A stretch of 58,007 nucleotides of DNA from Pseudomonadota bacterium (GTDB lineage Bacteria; Desulfobacterota; JAPLJL01), in contig JAPLJI010000170.1 of assembly GCA_026388655.1 (NCBI GenBank), positions 1-58,007 of the forward strand, read 5' to 3'. Positions 1-8,021 of this stretch are shown here, in pieces. Under the pieces are notes generated by a model. The model made no database searches and had not been told where the DNA came from. It worked only from the letters and a program-made list of their open reading frames with translations. Numbering within the stretch: position 1 is the stretch's first letter; each line of letters begins with the position of its first letter. A program made the translations under genes and the position numbers.

Positions 1-534
1 ATCGTTCTGATCGGCTATCGGGGCACCGGAAAATCCACCGTCGCCCTGGCCCTGGCCCGGATCCTGAAACGCGAGGTTATTTCCCTCGATGAAACCATCG
101 TCCGCACTTCCGGTCTTTCCATCCCCGAAATTGTGGAACGCTCCGGCTGGGATCACTTCCGGAACCTCGAGTCCCAAACGGTCCGAGAGATTTCGAAACG
201 GGACAACCTGATCATCGACAGCGGGGGCGGGGTGATCCTCCGGGACGAAAACACCCGGGCCCTGAAAACGAATGGTTTTCTCATTCTCCTTTCGGCCGAC
301 CGGGATACCACCGTCAAAAGGATTCAATCCGGAACCGACCGGCCCTCTCTGACCGGGAAGAAATCCTTCGTCGCGGAGGTGGAGGAAGTCCTGAATCAAA
401 GGATGCCCAAATACCTGGCGGCGGCGGATTTTCAAATCGACACCGGCCAGCTCAGTCCGGAGACGATCGCGGCCCGAATTATTGAGGAACTTGGAAATCG
501 TAATATAATCAAACCCGATGCCGGCCCCAGATAA
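1..534 (+). CDS. aroK: shikimate kinase, 5'-truncated by the window edge
   Basis: Frame 1 is open from the first base, so the true start lies upstream of the window. The visible protein opens with a hydrophobic strand and a P-loop (GYRGTGKST, about residues 5-13). This is followed by a D-E-T segment and the substrate-binding Gly triplet (DSGGGVIL). The order and spacing match shikimate kinase, which phosphorylates shikimate with ATP in the chorismate pathway in the cytoplasm. The lid region (TDRPSLTG) is also present. About 177 codons are visible, so only a few N-terminal residues are missing. The 3' end overlaps the next gene by 17 bases, suggesting translational coupling in an operon running through mltG. 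Confidence 0.93.
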   Translation: MVLIGYRGTGKSTVALALARILKREVISLDETIVRTSGLSIPEIVERSGWDHFRNLESQTVREISKRDNLIIDSGGGVILRDENTRALKTNGFLILLSADRDTTVKRIQSGTDRPSLTGKKSFVAEVEEVLNQRMPKYLAAADFQIDTGQLSPETIAARIIEELGNRNIIKPDAGPR

Positions 535-1021
535 ACTTCATTCTTTTCAAAATTGGCACGACGCCCTTCGGCATTTCCTCCGGCTCCTGCCGGTCCAGGG
601 CAAACTCGCTTGGCTCCTGGCCAGCCTGTCCCCGGAACCCCGGATTCAAATCCGGATCGAGGATGGAGAGAAACCGTCCTGGCCGCCGGTAACCCCGGAA
701 GCCCCTTTTATCTCCATTACCGGAACCTCAGCCGCTTTTGAAAAAATCCATTCCGGGCAACTCACCCTGGCCGGCGCCTTCATGCGAGGGGAAATCAAGA
801 TCTTTCCCGCCCGACCCCTGATCATGAACCGGCTTTATCTCGCTTCCCTTTCCCACGCTTTTTTAAAAACCCCCCGGCCGGCCGCCCGGCGGCTCCTTTC
901 CCGGCTCACCCCGGCTTTCCTCCTCCGGCGCCTGCTTTCCCCCGCTCTCGGGCTCGGCGGCCGCGCGCTCAACTCCGCCCCCCTCCGGAATCTCCTCGTA
1001 AAAATTGCCAAGCGCTCCTAA
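518..1021 (+). CDS. SCP2-like sterol/lipid-binding domain protein
   Basis: This 167-residue protein starts inside the end of aroK. The middle (about residues 65-110) has the pattern of the SCP2 sterol-carrier fold: a strand SITGTSAAF, a helix, then GQLTLAGAFMRGEIKIF, where a Gly-Glu-Ile-Lys strand follows a short helix. The C-terminal third is Arg/Pro/Leu rich and low in complexity, and has no recognisable domain. SCP2-like domains bind lipids or acyl-CoA in a hydrophobic tunnel; no specific ligand can be named here. A second, clearer SCP2-like protein lies at 42114-42707. The assignment rests on the motif pattern only. Confidence 0.65.
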   Translation: MPAPDKLHSFQNWHDALRHFLRLLPVQGKLAWLLASLSPEPRIQIRIEDGEKPSWPPVTPEAPFISITGTSAAFEKIHSGQLTLAGAFMRGEIKIFPARPLIMNRLYLASLSHAFLKTPRPAARRLLSRLTPAFLLRRLLSPALGLGGRALNSAPLRNLLVKIAKRS

Positions 1022-1066
1022 TCCGGCTTATTTTAGTGTGTCCCAAATATTTTTTGAAAACCTGTA

Positions 1067-1200
1067 AAAATCCCCCTTTATCCCCCTTTCTTGTAAAGGG
1101 GGATAAATTATCTTGATAAGGAAGATCCTAAATTCCCCTCTTTTTTGAAAGAGGGGCGAGGGCTTGCCCTCCGAAGCTTCAGCGAAGGAGGGGAGATTTG
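1067..1200. repeat. intergenic repeat block with two hairpins
   Basis: The 214-base gap before ruvX holds two back-to-back hairpins. One is C/T-rich against A/G-rich (1080-1088 with 1096-1104, stem ATCCCCCTT/AAGGGGGAT). The other is at 1135-1143 with 1148-1156 (CCCCTCTTT/AAAGAGGGG). A GAGGGC...CGAAGGAGGGG tail follows. This resembles dispersed intergenic repeats of C4-6T3 composition seen in many uncultured bacteria. It may also act as an attenuator inside the aroK-ruvX operon. In-frame ATGs within it are not used as the ruvX start. Confidence 0.6.
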
Positions 1201-1235
1201 AAATATTATTAGGAATATCCAATACTTTTCCTATC

Positions 1236-1661
1236 ATGCGGGTCCTGGCCCTGGATATCGGAGAAAAACGGATCGGGGTTTCCATTTCCGACGAACTCGG
1301 GATCACCGCCCAGGGCCTGGATACCATCAACCGGACCAAGCTTGACGAGGATATCGAAAAAATCCGCCGGCTCGTGGAAAGCGCCGGGATCACCGAAATC
1401 GTGGTGGGCCTGCCCCTGAACCTGGACGGATCCGAGGGACTGTCGGCCCAGAAGGCCACGGGCTTCGCGGGTATCCTGCGCCGGGACCTCGGGGTAAACG
1501 TGATCCTCTGGGATGAGCGGCTCTCCACGGTGGCGGCGGAGAAAAGCCTCCTCGAGGGGGATCTTTCCCGCCGGCGGCGCAAACAGCTCCGCGACCAGGT
1601 GGCGGCCACCCTGATCCTGCAGGGCTACCTCGAAAGCCTCTCCCATCCCGGCGCGAATTGA
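1236..1661 (+). CDS. ruvX: RuvX/YqgF putative Holliday junction resolvase / pre-16S rRNA nuclease
   Basis: The 141-residue product begins MRVLALDIGEKRIGVS, the RNase-H-fold opening strand of RuvX/YqgF with its conserved first Asp. It continues with VVGLPLNLDG and a WDERLST segment carrying the later acidic residues. Family length is about 135-145 residues. An in-frame ATG at 1164 would add 24 residues encoded by the upstream repeat, so the ATG at 1236 is preferred. In E. coli YqgF matures the 5' end of 16S rRNA; other members cleave branched DNA. The stop is separated from the mltG start by one base, the common ruvX-mltG arrangement. Confidence 0.93.
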   Translation: MRVLALDIGEKRIGVSISDELGITAQGLDTINRTKLDEDIEKIRRLVESAGITEIVVGLPLNLDGSEGLSAQKATGFAGILRRDLGVNVILWDERLSTVAAEKSLLEGDLSRRRRKQLRDQVAATLILQGYLESLSHPGAN

Positions 1662-1662
1662 A

Positions 1663-2772
1663 ATGGTTCCTCGGGCCCGCAGGTTATCACTGTTTATCAC
1701 CATTATTTTCACGATATTTTTCTGGGCGGCTACGATCCGAATTTTGTTCCTTCTCTATTCCCCTTATCCCCCCTATCCGGCCGGGACAAAAATTCTGATC
1801 GAGGTCCCCGCGGGAACCGGTCTGAAGGGCACCGCGAAAATCCTGGCCCGGCACAGTCTTATTCCTTCCGTCCCGGCCTTTGTCCTCTTTGGATACGCCC
1901 GCGGGGCCAGCGCCGAGATCAAGGCCGGCACCTACGAATTCTCCCTGCCGGTCGCCCCGGCCCAGCTGCTTCGAGACCTGGCCTCGGGCCGGGTCAAGGT
2001 TTACCGGGTTACGATCCCGGAAGGGTACAACCTTTTCCAGATCGCCGAAGCCATGGCCGCCGCCGGGATCACCGGCTCGGAGGGATTTCTCCGGACCGCC
2101 CGCGACCCGGGACTGCTGGCCGACCTGAAAATCCCCGGGGATTCCGCGGAAGGATATCTCTACCCGAATACGTATTATTTCGCCCACGGGGTTAACCCGG
2201 AGCAGGTGGTGCGAAAGATGGCGGACAGTTTCTGGGAGGTCTTTAACCCGCTCTGGGAGGAAATTGAGCCGGGAGTCAAATCCTCTCTCGCCCCGGAGAA
2301 AACCGTGATCCTGGCCTCGGTGATCGAAAAGGAAACCGCAGACCCGGCCGAGCGTCCCCTGATCGCCGCCGCCTTTTTAAACCGCCTCCGCCGGGGAATG
2401 CGGTTGGACTCCGATCCGACGGTTATTTACGGGATCTGGGACAAATTCGAGGGGAACCTGCGCCGGGCGGATCTGACCAATCCGACCCCTTACAACACCT
2501 ATCGGATCCACGGGCTCCCTCCGGGACCGATCTGCAATCCGGGCCGGGATGCTCTCCGGGCCGTGCTCCATCCGGCCCCGGTTCCCTATCTATATTTCGT
2601 CTCCCGTAATGATGGCACCCACCAGTTCTCCTCTGCGCTCACCGAACATAATCGGTGGGTGTCCCGATATCAGAAATCCAAGCTCCGCAATAAAAAGCTC
2701 AAAGCTCAAAATCTCCCTCGACCCCGAACAGATTCTCGGGACGAGAACCCCAGAGGGGCAAATGTCAAATAA
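1663..2772 (+). CDS. mltG: endolytic murein transglycosylase MltG (YceG-like)
   Basis: This 369-residue protein has a single N-terminal membrane segment (about residues 8-32). A LysM-like stretch follows (VTIPEGYNLFQIAEAM). The YceG catalytic core contains the SAEGYLYPNTYYF motif, the ILASVIEKET segment carrying the catalytic Glu, and DSDPTVIYG...NTYRIHGLPPGPICNPG. MltG cleaves nascent peptidoglycan at the outer face of the inner membrane and sets glycan strand length. The domain ends near residue 335 (RNDGTHQFSSALTEHNRWV). The last 30 or so residues (from about QKSKLRNKK) are Lys/Asn-rich and encoded by an intergenic-type repeat, so the tail is probably acquired by loss of the original stop. 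Confidence 0.93.
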   Translation: MVPRARRLSLFITIIFTIFFWAATIRILFLLYSPYPPYPAGTKILIEVPAGTGLKGTAKILARHSLIPSVPAFVLFGYARGASAEIKAGTYEFSLPVAPAQLLRDLASGRVKVYRVTIPEGYNLFQIAEAMAAAGITGSEGFLRTARDPGLLADLKIPGDSAEGYLYPNTYYFAHGVNPEQVVRKMADSFWEVFNPLWEEIEPGVKSSLAPEKTVILASVIEKETADPAERPLIAAAFLNRLRRGMRLDSDPTVIYGIWDKFEGNLRRADLTNPTPYNTYRIHGLPPGPICNPGRDALRAVLHPAPVPYLYFVSRNDGTHQFSSALTEHNRWVSRYQKSKLRNKKLKAQNLPRPRTDSRDENPRGANVK

Positions 2773-2847
2773 ATGTCAAAATTCAAATGTTCAAACTTTT
2801 CTTCTTTGAACTTTGGGCTTTATTTGAAATTTGAGCTTTGAAATTTG
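2690..2847. repeat. phrase-like repeat, family A (CAAA/TTTG words)
   Basis: The sequence between the MltG domain end and rimO is made of short drifting words such as CAAAGCTCAAA, AAATGTCAAAT, ATTCAAATGTTCAAAC, then the complementary TTTGAACTTTGGGC and TTTGAAATTTGAGC. The halves form a very imperfect inverted arrangement. Related text recurs near 18370-18455, 26104-26155 and 44340-44365. The segment GAGGGGCAAATGTCAAAT is almost shared, in reverse, with 18410-18428. The first part is translated as the MltG tail. Confidence 0.6.
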
Positions 2848-4263
2848 TCATTTTTCTTCGATGATTTCCCCCACCAAGTCATAAACCAGCGCGTCCAGAA
2901 TTTTCACCCGGTGAAAAGACCCCGGGACCAGGTCGCCCCGGTAAATTTTGGTGATTCCGTCGATCTCGGGAGCCTGGCCGGGCGTCCGGGCGACGGTCAC
3001 CTTCTGGTCGGGATCGAAGACTTCGATCAAAACCTCGTATTCCCGCCCGATCCGGGATTTGTTTCTCGCTCGGGAGATCTGCGCCTGTAAAGAAAGTAAT
3101 TCCGCCTTCCGCTCCTCCTTCAATTTTTCCGGCACCTGGCCGGGAAGGCGGACCGCTTCCGTCCCCGCCTCCGGGAAGTAGCCGAAGGCACCGAGGTGAT
3201 CGAATTCCACCTCCCGGACAAAATCCAGAAGCTCCCGGAAATCCTTCCCGGTTTCACCCGGGAAACCCACCATAAAGGTGGTACGCAGGGCGATTGCGGG
3301 GATTCTCCGGCGGAGTTTTAAAAGCCGACGGCGGATCTCCTTCCCGTTAGCTCCCCGGCCCATGGCTTTCAGAATCCGGTCGCTCGCGTGCTGAACCGGC
3401 ACGTCCAGGTAGGAAACAACCTTTTCGGCCTTCGCCAGGGTTTCGATCAGCTCCTCGGTTAATCCGCGGGGATGGGCGTAAAGAACCCGGATCCATTCGA
3501 CCCCCCTCACCCGGTCCAGGTTTTTCAAGAGCCTGGAGAGACTAGTTCCATCCTTAAGGTCATTTCCGTAGGCCGTTGTATCCTGAGCGATCAAGGTAAG
3601 TTCTTTCACTCCCTGGCGGGCCAGACGCCGGGCCTCCCGGATAATGGAATCCGGGGGCCGGCTCCGGAGCTCCCCCCGGATCTTCGGGATCAGGCAGTAG
3701 CGGCAATGATTGGAACAGCCCTCCGCGAGTTTGAGATAGGCCCGAAACGGCGGGGTGGAAATCACCCGGGGCAGGCGGTGGTCGGGCAGCCAGGTGGGCG
3801 AACCCAGATCCACCAAGCCCGTTTCCTTTCCCCTGACGATCTCCGCGATCCGGGAGAAACTATTCAACCCGAGGAAGACATCCACGTCGGGGAATTGCCC
3901 CGGCAGGGAATCGGGAAACCGCTGGGGCAGGCAGCCGGCCACAATCACCCGGCGGACCCGGCCCGCGGCCTTCCAGGCCAAAGCCTCCCGGATGGCATTT
4001 TCCGCCTCCTCCACCGCCGGCCGGATGAAGGCGCAGGTGTTAACCACCACCGTGTCCGCCTCCTCAAGCCGGGTGGTGACGGCCAGCCCGTCCGCGGCGA
4101 GGCAGCCGACCAGGTGCTCGGAATCAACTAGATTTTTCGGGCAACCTAAACTGAGGAGGAGGACCGACGGGGTCCGGCGCGAAAGGGAACGGACCTGTTT
4201 CGATTTTGGGCCCGGTCCTTTCCGGGCGGACCGATCGGCGGGCTGGGATTTAACGTGCCTTAT
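2848..4263 (-). CDS. rimO: ribosomal protein S12 methylthiotransferase RimO (start codon unresolved)
   Basis: Radical SAM methylthiotransferase that adds a methylthio group to Asp of ribosomal protein S12. The N-terminal UPF0004 domain has SLGCPKNLVDSE, with its Cys at 4143-4141, then NTCAF and AGCLPQR, giving three cluster Cys. The radical SAM motif is CSNHCRYC (CX3CX2C), and a C-terminal TRAM domain follows (about the last 60 residues). Conserved sequence begins upstream of the first ordinary start codon (GTG at 4050), which would delete SLGCPKN. The frame is open back to 4277 without ATG, GTG or TTG. An ATA at 4263-4261 overlaps the FHA gene's TAA stop (ATAA) with GAGG ten bases upstream. 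I extended to that point, but a rare start codon, a sequencing error or another initiation mode are all possible. Confidence 0.85.
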   Translation of the reverse strand: MRHVKSQPADRSARKGPGPKSKQVRSLSRRTPSVLLLSLGCPKNLVDSEHLVGCLAADGLAVTTRLEEADTVVVNTCAFIRPAVEEAENAIREALAWKAAGRVRRVIVAGCLPQRFPDSLPGQFPDVDVFLGLNSFSRIAEIVRGKETGLVDLGSPTWLPDHRLPRVISTPPFRAYLKLAEGCSNHCRYCLIPKIRGELRSRPPDSIIREARRLARQGVKELTLIAQDTTAYGNDLKDGTSLSRLLKNLDRVRGVEWIRVLYAHPRGLTEELIETLAKAEKVVSYLDVPVQHASDRILKAMGRGANGKEIRRRLLKLRRRIPAIALRTTFMVGFPGETGKDFRELLDFVREVEFDHLGAFGYFPEAGTEAVRLPGQVPEKLKEERKAELLSLQAQISRARNKSRIGREYEVLIEVFDPDQKVTVARTPGQAPEIDGITKIYRGDLVPGSFHRVKILDALVYDLVGEIIEEK

Positions 4264-4673
4264 TTCTGTTTTACCTCGAAGCTGAGGACGGAATCACCCA
4301 GTTGGATCAGATCCCCGGCCCTGAGGGCCGCGCCTTCCACCTTTTTTCCGTTCACGCAGGTTCCATTCCGGCTCCCCAGGTCGATGATAAAAAAGCGGTG
4401 GTTTTTATAAACGATGGTGACATGCTTTCGGGAGATCTTGTTGTCCGCCAAGGGCACGGTGGCGTCCTTCTCCCTCCCGATGAAGATGGGAAGCTCCTCA
4501 GACATGAAATTCGCTCCCTTGTCGGGCCCGGCCACCACATTGAATTCGACCTTCAGATCCGGGGGCATTCTCTCGTCCTCCGGCTTGAGCCCGAACTTGG
4601 TTTCCATCTCCTCGTCGATCAGAGATTTCTTGCTTTGTTCCTCGAAAGACTTGGAATCGAAATCCCTACCCAC
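4260..4673 (-). CDS. FHA domain protein
   Basis: This 137-residue protein starts with GTG eight bases after an AAGGAGG ribosome-binding site. Residues 1-40 are charged and probably disordered. From about residue 43 to the end is a forkhead-associated domain with its hallmark residues: IGR, then SRKH, then GSRNGT. FHA domains bind phosphothreonine peptides, so the protein likely reads out a Ser/Thr kinase. A TPR-linked kinase is encoded at 9933-12503, which is a plausible but unproven partner. No output domain is attached. The acidic/Ser-rich N-terminus could itself be a phosphorylation tail. rimO follows with an overlapping or near-overlapping junction. Confidence 0.88.
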   Translation of the reverse strand: MGRDFDSKSFEEQSKKSLIDEEMETKFGLKPEDERMPPDLKVEFNVVAGPDKGANFMSEELPIFIGREKDATVPLADNKISRKHVTIVYKNHRFFIIDLGSRNGTCVNGKKVEGAALRAGDLIQLGDSVLSFEVKQK

Positions 4674-4766
4674 TGTTTATCCCTCCTTAATGCCGGTTAA
4701 TTCTTTCCTTCCCTTCCAAGCTATATAATAATGTTAAACAGGCAAAAGAGTAAACTTGGAGGCAGT

Positions 4767-5702
4767 TTGAAGATCACGGTCATCGGGGCCGGAGCCACCG
4801 GCAGCCTTTTTGCCTGGTTTTTCCACCGGGCCGGGGAGGAGGTCTGGCTCCTGGACATCCATCCCGAGCGGGCGGAAATCATCCGGCGAAACGGAATCTC
4901 CCTGGAAGGCATCAGCGGGGATCAACATTTTTCCCCCCGGATCACCCTGGATCCCCGGGAAATCGGCCCGGTTGACCTCGTGCTCATCGCGGTCAAGTCC
5001 TACCATACCGAGGCCGCGGCCGAGGCCGCGGCACAACTTCCGTCCCGGGACGCCCTCGTGCTCACCCTGCAAAACGGGATCGGGAACCTGGAAAAAATCG
5101 CGGCGGTGGTGGGGAAAAACCGGACCCTGGGAGGAAGCACCGCGCAGGGATCCACCCTGCTCGGGCCGGGCCGGATCCGCCACGCCGGGAAAGGCGACAC
5201 CATCATCGGGGAAATCTCCGGCCCCCCGACGGAAAGGGTGGAAAAAATTGTCACCACCCTCCGGCAGGGCGGGGTCGAAGCCAATCCCACCGCCAATCTG
5301 GCGGGAGTCATCTGGGGCAAGCTCCTGATCAACGCCGGGATTAACCCCCTGACCGCGCTCACCCGGCTTAAAAACGGGGAGCTTTTAAATTATCCCGGAA
5401 CCCGCATGGTAATGCAGGCGGCCATCCGGGAAGGGGAAAAAATCGCCCGGGCGAAAAATATTTCGCTTCCCTACGAAGACGCGGTGGCCCGCACGGAAGC
5501 GGTCTGCCGCGCCACCGCCGGGAATATTTCCTCGATGCTCCAGGATGTCCTGAAAAGAAAGCGGACCGAAGTAACCAACATCAACGGTGCCCTGGTCCGG
5601 GAGGGAGAAGCCCTGGGAATCCCCACCCCGGTCAACCAGACCCTGAGCGGCCTGGTGCAAACCCTTGAGGAAAGCTATGCCCAGCAGGTTGAAAACCTTT
5701 AA
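4767..5702 (+). CDS. panE: 2-dehydropantoate 2-reductase
   Basis: NADPH-dependent reduction of ketopantoate to pantoate in the coenzyme A pathway. The protein opens with a Rossmann strand and glycine loop (KITVIGAGATGSLF). It has the KSYHT segment with the conserved Lys, the TLQNGIGN motif and a C-terminal helical domain (WGKLLINAGINPLTAL, then TEVTNINGALVREG). An ATG at 4731 would add 12 residues. I prefer TTG at 4767 because a GGAGG box sits four bases upstream (4758-4762) and the Rossmann strand then begins at residue 2. The length of 311 residues fits the family. It diverges from the FHA/rimO pair across a short gap that must hold both promoters. Confidence 0.92.
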   Translation: MKITVIGAGATGSLFAWFFHRAGEEVWLLDIHPERAEIIRRNGISLEGISGDQHFSPRITLDPREIGPVDLVLIAVKSYHTEAAAEAAAQLPSRDALVLTLQNGIGNLEKIAAVVGKNRTLGGSTAQGSTLLGPGRIRHAGKGDTIIGEISGPPTERVEKIVTTLRQGGVEANPTANLAGVIWGKLLINAGINPLTALTRLKNGELLNYPGTRMVMQAAIREGEKIARAKNISLPYEDAVARTEAVCRATAGNISSMLQDVLKRKRTEVTNINGALVREGEALGIPTPVNQTLSGLVQTLEESYAQQVENL

Positions 5703-5731
5703 GTCCAGGTACCTGCGGAAGGAATCGAAAG

Positions 5732-6877
5732 ATGAGCAACCGGATAAAATTCCTTATTCCCTTCTGTCTGGGATTCCTGATCTTCCAGTGCGGCGGGACC
5801 AAGGAAAATAATACCGTCGCCAATCCCTATGCCGACGATTCCCTCTGGCTCTGCCGGCCCGGGCTCCCGCACAACTATTGTCTCGACGACCTGACCGCCA
5901 CCGAGATCAAACCCGACGGATCCACCGAGGCGGTTTCTTTCACCCCGGCCGCGCAAACCGATTTTGACTGTTTTTACATTTATCCCACCGTGGACCTGAC
6001 CGGACCCGTGGGCAACCACACGGATTTCTCCGACGTTTCCCCGATGCTGGTGCCGCTCAGGAGCCAAGCCGCGCGGTTTTCCGAACTCTGCACGGTCTAT
6101 GCCCCCCTTTATCGGCAGATCACCATTTTCACGTTTAGAAGTCCGAAGAAGGAAGAATATCTCGAGATCGCTTACGGGGATGTCCGCGAATCATTTATGT
6201 ATTACCTCGAGCACCTTAACCAGGGACGCCCGATTGTCCTTCTCGGCCACTCCCAGGGCTCCATGATGCTCCGGATGCTCCTGCAAAGGGAATTCGATCA
6301 GGATCCGGCGCTGCGTTCCCGCCTGATCGCAGCCCTGCTGATCGGGGGCGATGTCCTGGTCCCGCCCGGAGAAACGGTGGGGGAGACCTTTCAAAATCTC
6401 CCCCTCTGCACCTCTGAGACCGAAACCGGCTGTGTCCTCGCCTTCCGCTCCTATGCCGAGGGCTACCCCCCTCCGGAAGATACCTTCGGTTCCAACACCA
6501 TTCCCGCCGGGACCGATCTGGCCTGCACCAACCCGGCCGATCTTTCCGGGGCCCAGTCCTATCTGGAAGGGGCCTATCTACCCACCCAGGTAACTTATGC
6601 GGATATGACCCTGGAGATCGTCGGCGGATTCAGCACCCCCTTTGCCCTCTACCGGGATTTTTACACCGCCAGTTGCGCCCGCAACCAAAACGGGATCAGC
6701 TACCTGGAAATCGGGGTCCACCCGCCCGCCGGCGACAACCGCGAGAACCCGGTTGATTTCACTTCTATCATTTACGACCCGGCCCTTCTCGGGCTCCATC
6801 TCCTGGATTACAATCTGACCCTCGGGGATTTGCTCCGGCAGGTCCGGGTGAAATCTGAAAATTTCCCTCAACCCTGA
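5732..6877 (+). CDS. DUF3089-type alpha/beta hydrolase lipoprotein
   Basis: A 381-residue exported protein. Residues 1-19 form a hydrophobic signal ending FLIFQCGG, with a probable lipidated Cys at position 20 (a loose lipobox). The mature part has WLCRPG, then DCFYIYPTVD, then a nucleophile elbow GHSQGS, all typical of DUF3089 hydrolases. The later Cys-rich stretch (LCTSETETGC) may carry disulfides. The family has a serine-hydrolase fold, but I know of no defined substrate for it. A Shine-Dalgarno-like AAGGAA lies upstream of the ATG. It sits between panE and a repeat-truncated transporter gene, so no pathway can be read from context. Confidence 0.8.
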   Translation: MSNRIKFLIPFCLGFLIFQCGGTKENNTVANPYADDSLWLCRPGLPHNYCLDDLTATEIKPDGSTEAVSFTPAAQTDFDCFYIYPTVDLTGPVGNHTDFSDVSPMLVPLRSQAARFSELCTVYAPLYRQITIFTFRSPKKEEYLEIAYGDVRESFMYYLEHLNQGRPIVLLGHSQGSMMLRMLLQREFDQDPALRSRLIAALLIGGDVLVPPGETVGETFQNLPLCTSETETGCVLAFRSYAEGYPPPEDTFGSNTIPAGTDLACTNPADLSGAQSYLEGAYLPTQVTYADMTLEIVGGFSTPFALYRDFYTASCARNQNGISYLEIGVHPPAGDNRENPVDFTSIIYDPALLGLHLLDYNLTLGDLLRQVRVKSENFPQP

Positions 6878-6910
6878 GCCGATGGGCGCATTAATGCCGC
6901 GGCCTCTTAA

Positions 6911-7046
6911 TAGAGGGTGTTCCGAGTATTTTCATCAAGTTTTTTATATGGACTGCATCCCGCCCCGGGCGGGATGCGTTGCATTAGTCCCTCCGTTGTC
7001 GGGATAAACAAGCTAATGCACTCCATAAAAAAGAACGAGATTAGAC
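6911..7046. repeat. MITE-like long inverted repeat, copy 1
   Basis: This element starts with TAGAGGGTGTTCCGAGTA and ends with a 45-base arm (7002-7046) that is the exact reverse complement of 38041-38085. Its core is an interrupted palindrome: TTTTTTATATGGACTGCA near 6940 pairs with TGCACTCCATAAAAAA near 7016-7031. A perfect 11-bp GC hairpin (GCATCCCGCCC/GGGCGGGATGC, 6957-6979) sits inside the left arm. There is no open reading frame, so movement would need help in trans. It abuts the open frame of the next gene and seems to have replaced its start. Confidence 0.7.
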
Positions 7047-7937
7047 TGGTTTGTCCTGGGATTTCTGGTTTTTCTCATCGTCTTCCCCGGTCCCGCCCGG
7101 GCGGCCGAGGTCTTTATCATCACCGGGAAAAACCTTTCCGCTTTTGATGAAGTCATCCAGGGGTTCACCGAAACCATCGGCAAGGTTCCTTCCCAGACCC
7201 TGAATCTGAAGGAGGACGGGACCCTGGAAGAAACCCAAACTCAGGCGCTCCGCCAAAGCAAATCCCCGGTGGCTCTGGCGGTCGGAAGCCAGGCTGCCAC
7301 CCTGATGAAAAACAATTTCTCCGGCGTTCCCATGATTTTTTGCATGGTTTTCGACTCACGCTCCTACCAGGGCGAAAACGTCACCGGGATCGGCCTGAAC
7401 GTACCGGCCCTCGCACAGTTTCAAGCCCTGAAATCCATCCTTCCCTCGGCCCGGAGGATCGGCGTGGTCTTCGATCCGGGGCAGAGTTCTTCCCTAGTGG
7501 AGGACGGCCGGCAGGCGGTTTCCGCCCTGAACCTGGTCCTGGTGGAAAAAACCGTGGCCTCCAGTTTCGAAATCTCCAACGCGATCAAGGAATTGATCTG
7601 GAATATTGATGTCCTCTGGGTGATCCCGGATCGAACCGTGGTTTTCAAGGAATCCTTCCGTTATATGCTCGAGGCCTCGATCAATCGCAAGGTCCCGATC
7701 CTGGCCTTTTCCGAGGCCTTTGTAAAAGGGGGAGCCCTCCTGGCGGTGGCCCCGGACTACCCGGGGATCGGCCATCAGGCCGGAGCCCTGGCCAAAAAAA
7801 TCCTGAGCGGGATTTCTCCCGTGAGTCTCCCCTCGCTTTCTCCCCAGGGACAAATCGTTCTAAATTTAAATACGGCCAAGGCCCTGTCCATTTCCATCCC
7901 CCCGGAAGTTCTAAAAGGGGTGGGCAAGATTTACTAG
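7029..7937 (+). CDS. ABC transporter substrate-binding protein (PF04392-like), start lost to repeat insertion
   Basis: The frame opens after a stop at 7026 inside the repeat arm and reads an export signal (WFVLGFLVFLIVFPGPARA, cleavage before AEVFI). An ABC_sub_bind-type periplasmic domain follows, with motifs VALAVGSQAA, GENVTGIGLNVPALAQF, RIGVVFDPGQSS and AFSEAFVKGGALLAVAPDY. The family collects small ligands for an ABC importer; the ligand is unknown and no permease or ATPase is nearby. There is no ATG, GTG or TTG before the signal peptide, and the first in-frame ATG-like start (7269) would delete the signal and first strands. CTG at 7056 could still initiate a signal peptide. It is either initiated unusually or is a recently inactivated gene with an intact body. 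Confidence 0.75.
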   Translation, partial: KRTRLDWFVLGFLVFLIVFPGPARAAEVFIITGKNLSAFDEVIQGFTETIGKVPSQTLNLKEDGTLEETQTQALRQSKSPVALAVGSQAATLMKNNFSGVPMIFCMVFDSRSYQGENVTGIGLNVPALAQFQALKSILPSARRIGVVFDPGQSSSLVEDGRQAVSALNLVLVEKTVASSFEISNAIKELIWNIDVLWVIPDRTVVFKESFRYMLEASINRKVPILAFSEAFVKGGALLAVAPDYPGIGHQAGALAKKILSGISPVSLPSLSPQGQIVLNLNTAKALSISIPPEVLKGVGKIY

Positions 7938-8021
7938 GTTGCAACCGCAAGGCTAAATCGGTAAAAATAACCCTGGACTTATTGTCTTAGGTTACAGATT
8001 TTCCAATTCTCGGAGGCATAA

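Noticed and set aside
1028-1609. 193-codon - strand open frame
   Set aside because: Runs antisense to ruvX and through the repeat block; Ser/Arg-rich composition typical of a shadow frame.
2845-3090. 81-codon + strand ORF
   Set aside because: Antisense to the TRAM end of rimO.
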